From Saussurea involucrata (lineage: Eukaryota > Streptophyta > Magnoliopsida > Asterales > Asteraceae): a stretch of 64,000 nt of DNA. This document shows, in pieces, positions 34,229-44,689 of the stretch. Each line of letters starts with the position of its first letter. The first letter of the stretch is position 1. The notes beneath the pieces are model-generated. The model did not search any database, was not told the origin of the DNA, and saw only the letters and a program-made list of their open reading frames with translations. The stretch lies in NCBI GenBank assembly GCA_033807775.1, contig CM066322.1, forward strand, positions 17,287,001 through 17,351,000, written 5' to 3'. The position numbers and the translations under genes are program-made.

Positions 34229-35974
34229 TGTAACACCCCGATTTTTCGTTATGAGTAGTTATGTATTTTAATTTGCATATTCGAGTATTTATTGATATAG
34301 TATGACTCGTGCCTCGTTAGAATCTATTCAAGGGCTGAAAAGAGGGTCAAATGAGGCTTGGTGCCCTTTGGGCGAGAGTGACCGGCGATAGTGCCCTGTC
34401 ACTATCGCGGGTGTCACAATCGCCGCATGTGTACCGCAAGTGTGAGTATTTTCAAGTTAAAGGACCTCGACGAGAATGCCCGGCGATAGTGACAATGTCA
34501 CTATCGCTATGTCACAATCGCTTAAGGTGTACCGAGAGTTTAGGGGCTTTGAGCGATAGTGACCGGCGATAGTGACAGTGTCACTATCGCCCTGTCACAA
34601 TCGCACCGACTGTTTTAGGTATAAAAATGAGAGTTTCGGATTTTTAGCTCATTTTGGAGTTAGCTGAGATATTTGGCAGACAGTTTTCTTCCTCTCAAGG
34701 TAGGGTTTCGTTGTTCTTCCTTCTTCCCATAAATAATTGATTGATAAGGGTATTAATGGCTATTATTGTTGGGTCCTAGGTGTTCAATCTCAACTTCTTG
34801 AGTTGTTAGCTAAAAGTGGTCAAGAGCAAGGGTTCTCAATTCTAGGGTTCTCATAATTGAGCTTAAAGGTGAGTAATTTTGATTCAAAAGTATACTTGTT
34901 ACATAATTTGCTCTATCAATTTACTTATTGCTAACCAACTTGTCTTGAAGTATACTTTGAAACAATAAGCTCTTATTTCTCTAAAGAGGAAGTTTAAGGG
35001 GCTTAATGGTAAGATAAAGGTGATGTAGTATTTTATTCTACTTGTAATTACATCTTTTATGATGGTGATCATTGGAAATTGGTTAAACCTACATGTTGAG
35101 GTTTGGAGCTTAATGGGTTAAGCTACGTCTTAATGAAGATATTAAGACTATAATGGAAGTGACTTAATATGCTAGTTTAGTATGTGTTGCCATGTTAAAC
35201 GATAAACTCATGATATCACTTATATGTATGTGGATATTTGGAGAATTTCTTGTATGTAGAAATCATGTGCTTAATGAGATAGTTGGACTGTCTTTTATGA
35301 AATTAAGCTTTGGATATATGAACTGCTTGGAGTAGTTGATTGTTGGTATTCACAAATTGGAGGAGTCTCTAAGTAGACATTAGGAAGATATAATCTTGGG
35401 CACTTACCTTGGAGGTTTGTGTATCGATCCACGCTTTCGGGATTTATACCATATAGGTAGTCCCGATGTGCCGGGCCTTGAGGCGTTACCTTGGAGGTAG
35501 ACGCCAAGGTGTATCTTCAAAGACGATGTAACTTGAGTTGATGTTTGGGGTCTTCCCATAGAGTCTGATTTGTGAATGACCAAGTTAGTATTTCTTATAT
35601 GACATACTTGCATGTTTTACTATATGTTTGACTCACTAGGCATTCCACGCCTAACACTTGTTGTTTGTTTAATGTGTGTCACAGGTTCTAGTGGTGCCAT
35701 TCCTAGGAAGGCATAGATGGGGACTTGTGAGCGTGGGGAATACTTTTGAGATGCCAAAGTTAGAAGAGCAAAGTTGGTCTAAATATGACACCTTTTGTAA
35801 TCTTATTTCTATATTAGAGATTAGATTAGTCGGTTGTCATTTAGTTGTAAATATTACACTTTGTTTGTTAAAACAGGCATATGTAATTTCCCCTTTTGAG
35901 CTCGTGCTATGGCATTGTTTATATCACTCTTCCGTTTTATGGAAGTTTTTGTTGACCCTGTTTTTGGGGTGTCA

Positions 35975-35976
<2 letters not shown>
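34229..35976 (+). repeat. 3' LTR
   Basis: Same length as the 5' LTR, with about eight visible substitutions. It contains the same palindromic blocks (34375-34605) and TATA box. Followed by TSD GTGTG within (GT)n. Confidence 0.95.
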
Positions 35977-36019
<43 letters not shown>

Positions 36020-36020
36020 T
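35977..36020. repeat. (GT)n microsatellite, right half
   Basis: Continuation of the tract at 27446-27469. Confidence 0.9.
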
Positions 36021-36596
36021 CTTCACAGGTTGGGTTTGGGAAGAAGATGAGAGGGAGTAGGGGAGGGGGTTGGGTAGGGAGCGTGGGTGGGGTAGTGATT
36101 GGTCAGTCAAAAAAGGAGGATAAGACAAAAAAAAAAATTGGAAAAAATACTAAATTGCCCATGAACTAACGTTTTTATTTAACCACTGTTAGTGAGAGGG
36201 ACCAAAATCGGACAAAAATGCAAACAGTAGTGGCTAATTTGTAATAAATGAACTCTAGGGACGATTTTCGTTATTTTTTGCAAACCACAAGGACCAAAAG
36301 CGAGGTTTACTCAAAATTCTATTTTTTGTTTTGAAACTGCAATTTTCATCCCCATGGTTTACAGTCCATCACATTTTTTTTTCTTATGATTTAAATTTTA
36401 TTGCTACTTGCATTCCTATGGTTTACAATTTATTTCTATTTTAGTCATTTATGCTTAAAAGTAGTGTTTAGTGGACGAAAATATAAATTAATTGCAAACC
36501 ATAGAGACGAAAGCCGAAATTTCAAAATCACAGGGATAAAATACGAAATTTTTAGCAAACCACATGAACGAAAACTGTAATTTACTCTTATTCTTA

Positions 36597-37437
36597 AATC
36601 CATTAAACCCATTTAAGATAAAAATTAAACCAAAAACTCCGTTTTAAGGATCTATTAAAAAAAAATATTTTCCCATTAAAAAAGTAAACAGGTGTCCCAA
36701 TTCTAAAGGTTAGCTCGAGATGAACAATTTACATGTAATTTTTTTGTATGTACAAATACATATTATTTTGACTTTTTTTTATGATAATACAATGAGTTTT
36801 GAATCGTAATAGTAATTTACCGATAATATAACAATTGATAACAGGAATATTTATTTAGAAAAGGTGTACGAAATTTTAATGAAAGAATTACGATAAAAGT
36901 ATTTATGTTTTTTAAAAATTACAGGAAGATATATTATTAAATCAAAAAAAATGATACCAAATAAGGAATTTTTTAATCTTATAAGATTTATCTGAACAAA
37001 TATATTATTAGTCGCACTAAATAAGAAAAGGTACAAAATTATATGTTGAAGATTCTATCATTCAATAAGTAAATAAAATACTAATTTATATGTGCCATAG
37101 TTGGTCAATGAAAAAAGTGAGACCCACCTTAATTATCCCTGAACGGTGGGTCGACAAGCGCGTGGGAGTGCGTGCCAGGACGCAATTCTGGTTTACCGTT
37201 TACGTGTATGCTGAACTGCTGAAGTCATCATCACTGCACCGTGTATGTCCCGTTTAAGTTCATCGCCATTTAGAGCAAATCTATGTAGCCATTTCTGCCA
37301 ATACATGAAAAATCAAAGGGGGTAAATTAAAAATACAAGAAGAGGTACTTCATATGTTTTTCTTTACCCCCTGAAATTTTCAATTGTTTGCATAAATGAC
37401 AACATATATTTGTATAGTGCAATATAAGCCCAACAGC
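36597..37437. other. Gene-flank remnants upstream of HMA2/HMA3
   Basis: 36590-36730 resembles the HMA2 upstream region at 18720-18860. 37180-37400 resembles 50850-51030 upstream of HMA3 (shared GAGCAAATCT.TGTA.CCATTTCTGCCAA). No ORF. These look like duplicated pieces of the original promoter-side DNA. Confidence 0.45.
37289..37400. repeat. Conserved fold-back sequence, copy 1
   Basis: The arm from CATTTCTGCCAATACATGAA through AAAGGGGGTAAA pairs with TTTACCCCCTGAAATTTTCAA...GCATAAATG. Arms are about 38-45 nt with a few mismatches. A second copy with the same architecture is at 50928-51028. Confidence 0.5.
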
Positions 37438-37942
37438 TAGACCTGACAAACGTGTCGTGTCGTGTCGTGTCGGGTTCAAAGTTAAACGAGTTGAGAGTGC
37501 TTGACCCCAACCCGACCCGTTTAATAAACGGGTAAGGAAATCCCAACCCTAACCCGACCCGCCTAACCTGCCACGACCAGCCTAACCCGTTTAACATTTA
37601 TAAAACTAAAAATTAAATATCGAAAATACACAAAAAAATTACAAATCCAAAATTCAAATGAAAGCATTAGAAATCTAAATTTTATAGTTCAAACTTATAA
37701 ATTCTAACCAAATCCAAAACATTAAAATTCCAAAGCAAAAAAAAGAATTATAATATATATAAACGGGTTATTCGGGTCATTTTCGAGTTAAAATTTTTGA
37801 CCCTGACCTTACCCGTTAAATTTTTGTGTCGTGTCGTGTCAACCCGTTTACTTAAACGGGTTGAAATGTATTACCCAAACCCGTTTATTTCGTGTCGAGT
37901 TCGTGTCGGGTTAACGTGTCGTGTCAGTTTTTGTCAGGTCTA
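37438..37942. mobile_element. Non-autonomous hAT element, GTGTCG-rich
   Basis: Terminal inverted repeats TAGACCTGACAAA / TTTTGTCAGGTCTA-type and a perfect 8-bp TSD CCAACAGC (37430-37437, 37943-37950). Subterminal repeats GTGTCGTGTCG and AACCCGTTTA occur in both orientations. Confidence 0.85.
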
Positions 37943-37950
37943 CCAACAGC

Positions 37951-38646
37951 AGTACATTCAACAATACACTTTTGTATTACATAAAAATAGAAACCTCACA
38001 ATATTCGATCACGACACAAACTAAGCACAAATAAATTATAGCCAACACATGAATTTTTTTTTCTTTTTTGAATTCTTTTTTGAATTTTGTAATTTTTGGT
38101 TTTTAATTTGAGATGAAAATGTGTTTTCTTCTGAATTTGAGATTATAATTAGATATGGTTGAAGGCATGCTTTTATTTATATGACTAATGAATGTTCATG
38201 ATTTATTTTTGCCTATTTATTAATTAGACTTGGAATTAAGATCATAAAAATCCCAAATGTAAACCACATTTTTATCAATCATCACACACTTTATGCGCAT
38301 TTCCTTCACAATCCATACAAGGATGTTATGGTATTGAAGGCTAAGTCCCGAGTCCAAAATAGAAAAAGCTCAAAGTTTAGAGATAATTCTCTAAAACTTG
38401 TTAGATGGAGAGAAAAACTATTTTTTTTTTTATTAATTCTCACCAATAGGAATATAAGATTGAATATCATTATTTTATCTAAATTCTTTTTAAAAAATGT
38501 AATGGGATGCTAAATTTATATAATATTTTAATAATATAATGGATGTTGAGTTCTCTAAAATAGAGAATCTGTTGGAGCTAAATGTAATTAATTTTAGAGA
38601 TTTTAACTTTAAGTCTCTATTTTAGAAAAATTATAGAGAATCTGTT
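37951..38646. other. AT-rich DNA and left part of a MITE
   Basis: From about 38310 the words GTTGGAGCTAAATG and TTTTAGAGATTTTAAC match the MITE cluster at 10.8-11.5 kb. The MITE continues after the solo LTR with CTGTTGGTGATGCTCTTA (40558 onward). Confidence 0.45.
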
Positions 38647-40557
38647 TGTAACATCCCGAATTTTCTATAATTAATATTTTAATGAGAAATGGGATCTAGT
38701 TGTATTTTGGTTTAAACCTTGAATTATGTAGTGTTTTTATAATTCTATAGGGTTAAAATACAAAGGATTAAAGTAGGATACTACTTTTGGAAACAATGGA
38801 ACTTGAGGGAGTATTGTGGTAAATTTTAAATGTGTGTATGGATAAATCAGCTGAGAATGAGAAAATATCTCATCTTTGGTTCTTTGAGTCGGCAGAGAGA
38901 AAGAAAAAGAGAGAAAAGGGAGAAGGAAAGAAAGCAAGGGTTTGTCTTCATTTTGGTAAGTAATTGACTATGGTTTATGATAAAAATTGTTGTAGTTATG
39001 TGTGTGTAAACGAATTTGATTGTGGAATAGGTATTTGGAATCATAAACAACAGATTTGAAGAATCAGATTGTGCAAAGTGGGTATAACTTCCTTAAGAGG
39101 TGAGTTCATTTGTTGTTTGCTTAAATCAGTGTTTACATGTTAAATTAAACCTTGAAATAGCTGTATAAACTGTTTATGGACTGTATGGGATGGTATGGAA
39201 TGAGCTGAATCGAACAGACATCAATTTAGATCGAATTTTAGGCTGCAGGTCGAGGTTTCCGGACGAAATGCTGTATCCGGAAACCTCTGTGATGAATGTT
39301 TCCGGACGCGATTTATTATCCGGTAAGTTTAGATTTTATTGTAAGTTTCCGGATGAATATAGTTATCGGATAGTATCCGGGTTGATCTAGTTTCCGGGTG
39401 TTGTCCGGATTAGATGATTGTCCGGAAAGTGTATTGTCCGGATTATGTATGCATCCGGTAAAGTATGGTTATCCGGAAAGTCCATTTATCCGGATAGTTT
39501 AGGAGTATCCGGAAACCCCTGTTGTCCGGACACTTTTGAGAAATTGGAGAATTGCAGGTTCTGTTAATCATGGAAAGGTATGATTTAGGAATTGAGACAA
39601 AATTTGTGTAGTTTGAACATACGTAGATTTGAATGGTAGTATGTTAGGCCTATAGACTGTGCTGGTGTAATACTAGGCAGGGGTGTTGTAAGTGTAATGG
39701 ATCCATAGGCACTAATGGTTATGTACACGTGGAATAGATGAAGTTTAGTCATTATTCTGATGTGTGGGGTGCTAATGGTTATGTACACGTGGAATAGATG
39801 AAGCTTAGTCATTATTCTGATGTGTGTGGCACTAATGTTTGGTAATCACATGGAATAGGCGTGTGGTAATAATCGTTATTCCAGTGTGTGTGTGGAAATT
39901 GTGGAATAGGCGTGTGGTAATAATCGTTATTCCCAATTTCTAAGGAAGAAAATGGGATTGACATAAGTGCTTGTAATCTCTACTTCCTTTCCGATAAATG
40001 GGCATGTGTAATTGCGATTTATTGGATAAGAGCATTAATCTAGAATCATTGAAGATTCGTAGTATGGCTCTGAGGCATGATATGATGATGGAATGAGTGT
40101 CAGTCATATTCATGGGATGAGATGGAAATCGTGTTAATGGGATAGAGTTACACGTATGGTAAGAAAAAGGGTAATCAGGTTTGATAGAACTTGTTTACAT
40201 TGATTTTGCAAATATTATTGTGGAAACGAATGTTCTCACTAGGCGTTGGCCTAATCGTTTCAAATGATGTTTTCTTACCAGGTACCAGCTCGGGAAGGTA
40301 AAGGGTTGTGGGACGAACGTTTTTGGAATAGCAGAGGTGTCAATTAACAAGAAGAGATTTTGTTGGATTGCTTAGATAACTTAGTTAATCTGATTATAGT
40401 GATATTATTAGATTAATAGGTTATTTGAAGGATCCTGTATTGTAAATATACTCTTGATGGTTAATTTCCTTGCTATATATAAGTAAGTTTGAAGTTTATA
40501 TTATCATAACTTGTGGAATTTTGATGTTCAAATTAGCCCAGAATTTGGGGCGTTACA
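38647..40557 (+). mobile_element. Solo LTR, Ty3/Gypsy type, 1911 bp
   Basis: TGTAACATCCCG ... GGGGCGTTACA with a perfect 5-bp TSD CTGTT (38642-38646, 40558-40562), nested in a MITE. A region of about 290 bp (39247-39535) holds more than a dozen (A)TCCGGA(AA) words. Further on, two tandem copies of a roughly 70-bp unit (GGTTATGTACACGTGGAATA..., 39716-39830) and repeats of GGTAATAATCGTTATTCC occur. No internal region remains. Confidence 0.87.
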
Positions 40558-40684
40558 CTGTTGGTGATGCTCTTAACACTTAGGGGCCGTTTACCTAATC
40601 ACTTACCCGGGTAAGTGCTTACCGGTAAAATTCAATACTATCACTTACTTCTCAGGTAAGATTTTAGTCCACCAAAATGCTATC

Positions 40685-42077
40685 TGTTAGTCCCAGATGG
40701 CTAACCAAGTATTGTAGAAGGGGGGGGGGGGGGGTTGAATACAATACTCAAAATTTTCACAATTTTAATTCTATTATTGAAAATCTTTCAACAAGAATTA
40801 CACATAGAAAACTTAAGACTGTTGCGGAAAAGAACAGATAAACTATTCTAACAATCTTACACAGAGTATACTAACAAAATAACTAAGAACACTTAGAACA
40901 AAGCTATAAAGTTTTTCAAGCAAACTGGAAATTCTTGCACTTAGAGAAATCTTCCAGTTTGCGTAGAATATCAAGAGCACACAGTAATCTTCAAAGTCTG
41001 TCCAGATGTTCATCTTTTCTGCATGGATAGGTCTTCCTTTTATAGTGACAAGGAGTGTGCAAGCATTGAATGCTTGGGACACTTGTCATCTTCACACTTG
41101 CTGAGGATGTTGACTTCTGGAGAGTTGTGAAGTCCTTGTCACCTTTTACACGGTACAGTCAGAAGAGCCCATGCAGAAGAAAAGGACTTTGCATGGTAAT
41201 GGATAATAAGACAAAATGTCACTTTATCCATGTAGAAAATATCTTCTCAATTTGTCTTCTAAAGATTGCACCACCGAAGGAAACTTGGGATATGTGACAC
41301 ATCTTTGGAGAAAACATCTTTGAAGCTTCTTTGAGGTCCCACCGATGATAGCTCTGGGATATGTGACACATCTTTGAAGAAAGCATCTTTGAGACTTCTT
41401 TGAGATCCCACCGATGATAGCCTTGGGATATGTGACACATCTTTGAGATATGTGACATCATCTTTGGGATATGTGACATCATCTTTGGAGAAAGCATCTT
41501 TGAAACTTCTTTGAGATCCCACCGATGATAGCTTTGAGATATGTGACACATCTTTGAGATATGTGACATCATCTTTGGGATATGTGACATCATCTTTGGA
41601 GAAAGCATCTTTGAGACTTCTTTGAGATCCCATCGATGATAGCTTTGAGATCCCACCGATGATAGCTTTGAGATATGTGACACATCTTTGAGATATGTGA
41701 CATCATCTTTGGGACATGTGACATCATCTTTGGAGAAAGCATATTTGAGACTTCTTTGAGATCCCACCGAAATTGGACTTCTATTGGTGGGATTCTTTGG
41801 CCGAAACAGAGAGAGATTTCGGTGGAGATATGTCCACCGATGTGTGAGAACACCATCGGTGGACAATGACTTGTATGTGTTGAGAAAAGATCTTTCACTT
41901 TCACAATGAGAGAATCTTTAATCTTGACTTTGGTTGATCTTTGACTTCACCAAACATTTGCTATCTTGTACAAGCCATTACAAAGAACCATGCATCCAAA
42001 ATTTCTCTAAGTATAAAATGTTTTTCAAAGTATAAAAGGAGATCATGAGGTCATCTTCAAATCTTGATGACCCAACA
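40685..42077. mobile_element. Solo LTR, copia type, 1393 bp
   Basis: Starts TGTTAG, ends CCCAACA, perfect 5-bp TSD CTATC (40680-40684, 42078-42082). It contains a G16 run (40720s) and a minisatellite. The empty-site sequence is recoverable from the related MITE at 49.3 kb. Confidence 0.87.
41290..41770 (-). repeat. Minisatellite inside the solo LTR
   Basis: About four units of 90-140 bp, each made of 22-23-bp GATATGTGACATCATCTTTG subunits plus GAAAGCATCTTTGAGACTTC and a GATCCCACCGATGATAG block. It gives two long minus-strand ORFs (for example 41866-41219) that are repeat artefacts. Confidence 0.9.
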
Positions 42078-42299
42078 CTATCGTATGCAACAATTTAGCC
42101 GATAAGCGCTAACCGTGGTAAGAGCCGTCGCACTCACTTACCGGGTAAGACTCTCGGTCCTTGCTTTCCACTCTCGGTTCTTGCTTCCGCTCTTACCGGG
42201 TAAGATTCTTAGTCCTTGTCATATTCATCCGGTAAGCTAATGTGACTTGGTAAGCACTTACCCGGGTAAGCGTTTTGTAAACGACCCCTTAATGTCCTT

Positions 42300-42982
42300 T
42301 GAATATTAAGTGATAACCCAACCACTTAATTACCTCTTATTTTTGTCCAACATCATTCTTTCGATTTCAACGTCGGTTTTAGCCCGCATGCACCCTGAAT
42401 TTGAAAAAAAATGCAAAAGACGAATATTGTAGATTTGTGTGTTGACTTTCCAAAACATCTCGAATCGCTTAAATAGGCGCTTCGGTGTTTGAGATATGAT
42501 TAAAAGCCCACAACGTCGCATTCTTCTTTTGTTGTTTTTTGTTGTTTCGTCCTTCGATCATCGATGCTCACTTCAATTGACGCGTTTAAGTTGAATTTTT
42601 TAGGGATAAAATAGACAATTATACATATTCAGACGTTTGTCAGTTTACGAAAACAAACAGTCTAATTTATTCAAATTTTAGATTTCAACACCATCTCTTA
42701 AAAATCAGAAATGAAATTAAACATCAGACTTCAGCATCTCTTAAAAAAACAAACGTCACCTTAATATTTTAAAATACAACAAAAATTGATTTATTACTAT
42801 TTGTATAAATTTTGACCATTATTCATTAATTAACTTGTTTACAGACAATAGTATTCTCATTCTTCCCGAACGAACACATTTAATAATAACATAAATATTC
42901 AGTAATGAAAATTTAAAAGTGTATGAAATTTTAGTGATGGGTGATGATCGAAAAAAATAAACATTATATTTATATCATCAAA
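42300..42982. other. AT-rich DNA with a decayed Harbinger-type MITE
   Basis: 42640-42760 has GAAGTCTGA(T)-like words and a right end CAAACGTCACC followed by TTA, matching the family at 13517 and 52417. The left end is decayed. No gene. Confidence 0.4.
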
Positions 42983-43274
42983 TCTATATCTATACTAACT
43001 TTATTAAAATTCTAGAAATAGTTATTTTCTAAATTCGGTTTTTTCAAGAGTCGGTTTTTCATCTTCTCCAACCTCTCCCTCCCCCACTTCCCAAAACCCC
43101 CTGATTTCTCTCCCTGATATTTGTTACCTCTCTGTTCCCCCAAAACAAGAAATCGGAAGTCCTAGACGATCCTCTCATCTGTGCACACATCATCGATCCA
43201 TGGAAGATGCTAATCAGTAATCAGCCGGGATTCAAGCTTCCACCCAATTTCAGGAGGATGGAGGCACAATAATC

Positions 43275-43520
43275 ATGGATTCATCATCGAAATCTCTCCA
43301 TCCACTTCACGAAATCGCAATGACTCCAACTCACAAGCTTCTGTTAAAACAACGGCTGAAAGAAGAAGAACTGATTCTCAATCGAGTTGCTCTCAAAGAA
43401 ACACAAATCGATGCGATTCGAAAGGAATTAACTCATCTCTACTGTTTCTTCTTATTCCACTCGATTTCTCTCATAATCCTTTTCAGCAGTTCATCTTCTT
43501 CGTTTTCCGGATCCGGATGA
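43275..43520 (+). pseudogene. Captured N-terminus of a plant membrane/coiled-coil protein
   Basis: 81 codons: SSSKSLHPLHEIAMTPTHK, then a charged helix KEEELILNRVALKETQIDAIRKEL, then a hydrophobic segment (YCFFLFHSISLIILF, about 57-72) and a Ser-rich end. The order resembles a conserved plant-specific transmembrane/coiled-coil family I know only by pattern. The C-terminal part is missing. Being inside a Helitron, it is likely a captured first exon. Confidence 0.4.
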
Positions 43521-44171
43521 AATGTTGAATGATTCTTCTTCTGTCCGTTGTTGCGCCCCTTCTCCTCCATCGCTCGCCCTGCTCTATCAAAACCCTGTTA
43601 AATCGTCGACGCGCCCCTCTCGATTCATCGAAGTATCTACTATGTACTTATTTTGCAACATCTCCGGCCCCTCACAAGAAATGACAGGTCACCGATTTTG
43701 GTTTTGGTTTTGGTTATGGTTATTGATTTTCTTTTCGGTGGCATTGGTTTTGGTTTGGGTTACCGATTTTGATTTTCTCTAGGGTTTGTTTTTGTTTTCC
43801 ATCTTGATTGTTGATTTCTCCAGCTTTTGGTTTCTCCATTGCTTCCAGGTTTGATTTCCTCTCTCTCCCATTTCTCCATTGATTCAAGGTAATTTATTAC
43901 ATTTTCTCAGATTTTGTTTGCTTTCTATCGATTTATATGGAGCAGCAAACACACAGTGTACCCACATTAGGGTTCTTATAATTTTTTCTACCCTAATCAT
44001 GTTTCTTAAAGTTTAGTTTATTTAAAATCAAGGTTTTGAAAAGCATATCAAATCATATTCTCAAAAAAAACCATATCAAATCAAATGTATTCAATCAGTT
44101 TATTTAAAATCAAGGTTATGTATTCCTTTTTCTCCTTGTTTGGTTTTTGTAACGGGAATCTATTACTTCAG

Positions 44172-44457
44172 ATAAAAGATGATGCTAAACATGGGTTTTA
44201 TGTTGAGAATGACTGGCTATGAGGATGTTACTCAAATTCTGATCAAGGTAAGCAGTAAGATGATATCTTGGATCCAACTGTGTTAATTATTTTCCCTCGT
44301 TTTGCCTTACGAGTGTATTCTTGTTTCTTTAACATATATGTAAGTTGCTTGTTAATGCAGGGACTCTCAAATAAAAAGGTTGGAGCAACAAGCATAAATT
44401 CTAAAAGTTCAAGATCTCATATTGTGCTTACATGTGTCATCGAGTCTTGGTGCAAGG
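44172..44457 (+). pseudogene. Captured kinesin-12 motor-domain fragment
   Basis: Exon-like 44172-44247 reads KDDAKHGFYVEN, then, after an internal deletion and frame change, YEDVTQILIK, ending at GTAAGC. A 113-bp intron ends TTAATGCAG. Exon-like 44361-44457 reads GLSNKKVGATSINSKSSRSH then VIESWCK. The NxxSSRSH block is the switch I motif of the kinesin ATPase. The 'VIESWCK' ending is characteristic of plant kinesin-12 (phragmoplast/POK type). P-loop and switch II are absent, so it cannot be a motor. Retained introns show DNA-level capture. Confidence 0.75.
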
Positions 44458-44689
44458 CATTATGAATTTCCAAGTTTGTAACTATTTTTCTATGTTGTTT
44501 TCTTTGTTGAATACGCTCAATACAACCAAGACTTTCTCTATATGTATTCAGTTTGTTTGAAAAACGAAAACATGCATCATCGTATCCATACATGTGTTAA
44601 GGCGAAGGCTCGTGTGAGAAGTTGAGGTTAACTTGAGAAGCGTGAGAAGTGGATATGATCCGTTAATCACTTTTAATCAAATGCCCTCC

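Larger units (their letters stand above)
27470..35976 (+). mobile_element. Nearly complete Ty3/Gypsy chromovirus (Tekay-like) retrotransposon
   Basis: 8.5 kb with two 1748-bp LTRs, TSD GTGTG, a primer-binding site and polypurine tract, and a gag-protease-RT-RNaseH-integrase order typical of Ty3/Gypsy. After the integrase, a short chromodomain-like tail (WEPEEDIRRRYPHLF) and the HPQTDGQSERTIQTLEDMLRA motif fit the Tekay/Del clade. The LTRs differ at only about eight positions by eye, so insertion is recent. The coding region already has two frameshifts and two in-frame stops, so this copy is not autonomous. Confidence 0.93.
20711..36312. mobile_element. Inner MULE-type element nested in the outer one
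   Basis: Terminal inverted repeats GAGTAAACCTC(A/G)CTTTTGGTCC continue for over 130 bp (20711-20850 and 36170-36312). Flanks AAAATTATA (20702-20710) and AAAATTCTA (36313-36321) are a 9-bp TSD with one mismatch. Its own DNA is 20711-21127, microsatellite pieces, and about 36000-36312. A solo LTR, a Helitron and a full LTR retrotransposon sit in its microsatellite core. Confidence 0.75.
20666..36587. mobile_element. Outer MULE-type MITE, split by nested insertions
   Basis: Left end GAGTAAACTACATTTTTAG. Right end, complemented, GAGTAAATTACAGTTTTCG. A perfect 9-bp TSD TTATTCTTA lies at 20657-20665 and 36588-36596. Only 20666-20710 and about 36322-36587 belong to this element (roughly 310 bp); everything between was inserted later. 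Confidence 0.75.
40582..42291. mobile_element. hAT-like MITE with TTACCCGGGTAAG words, split by a solo LTR
   Basis: Ends AGGGGCCGTTTAC and, complemented, AAGGGGTCGTTTAC. Both sides carry CTTACCCGGGTAAG palindromes. Its own DNA is 40582-40684 plus 42083-42291. The join across the LTR matches the uninterrupted relative at 49345-49400 (ATGCAACAATTTA(G/C)CCGATA). Confidence 0.65.

Noticed and set aside
41219..41866. 215-codon minus-strand ORF with repeated SYHRWDLKEVSK-like units
   Set aside because: It is the translation of the minisatellite inside a solo LTR; a second frame (41633-41259) is equally open and there is no protein family signal.
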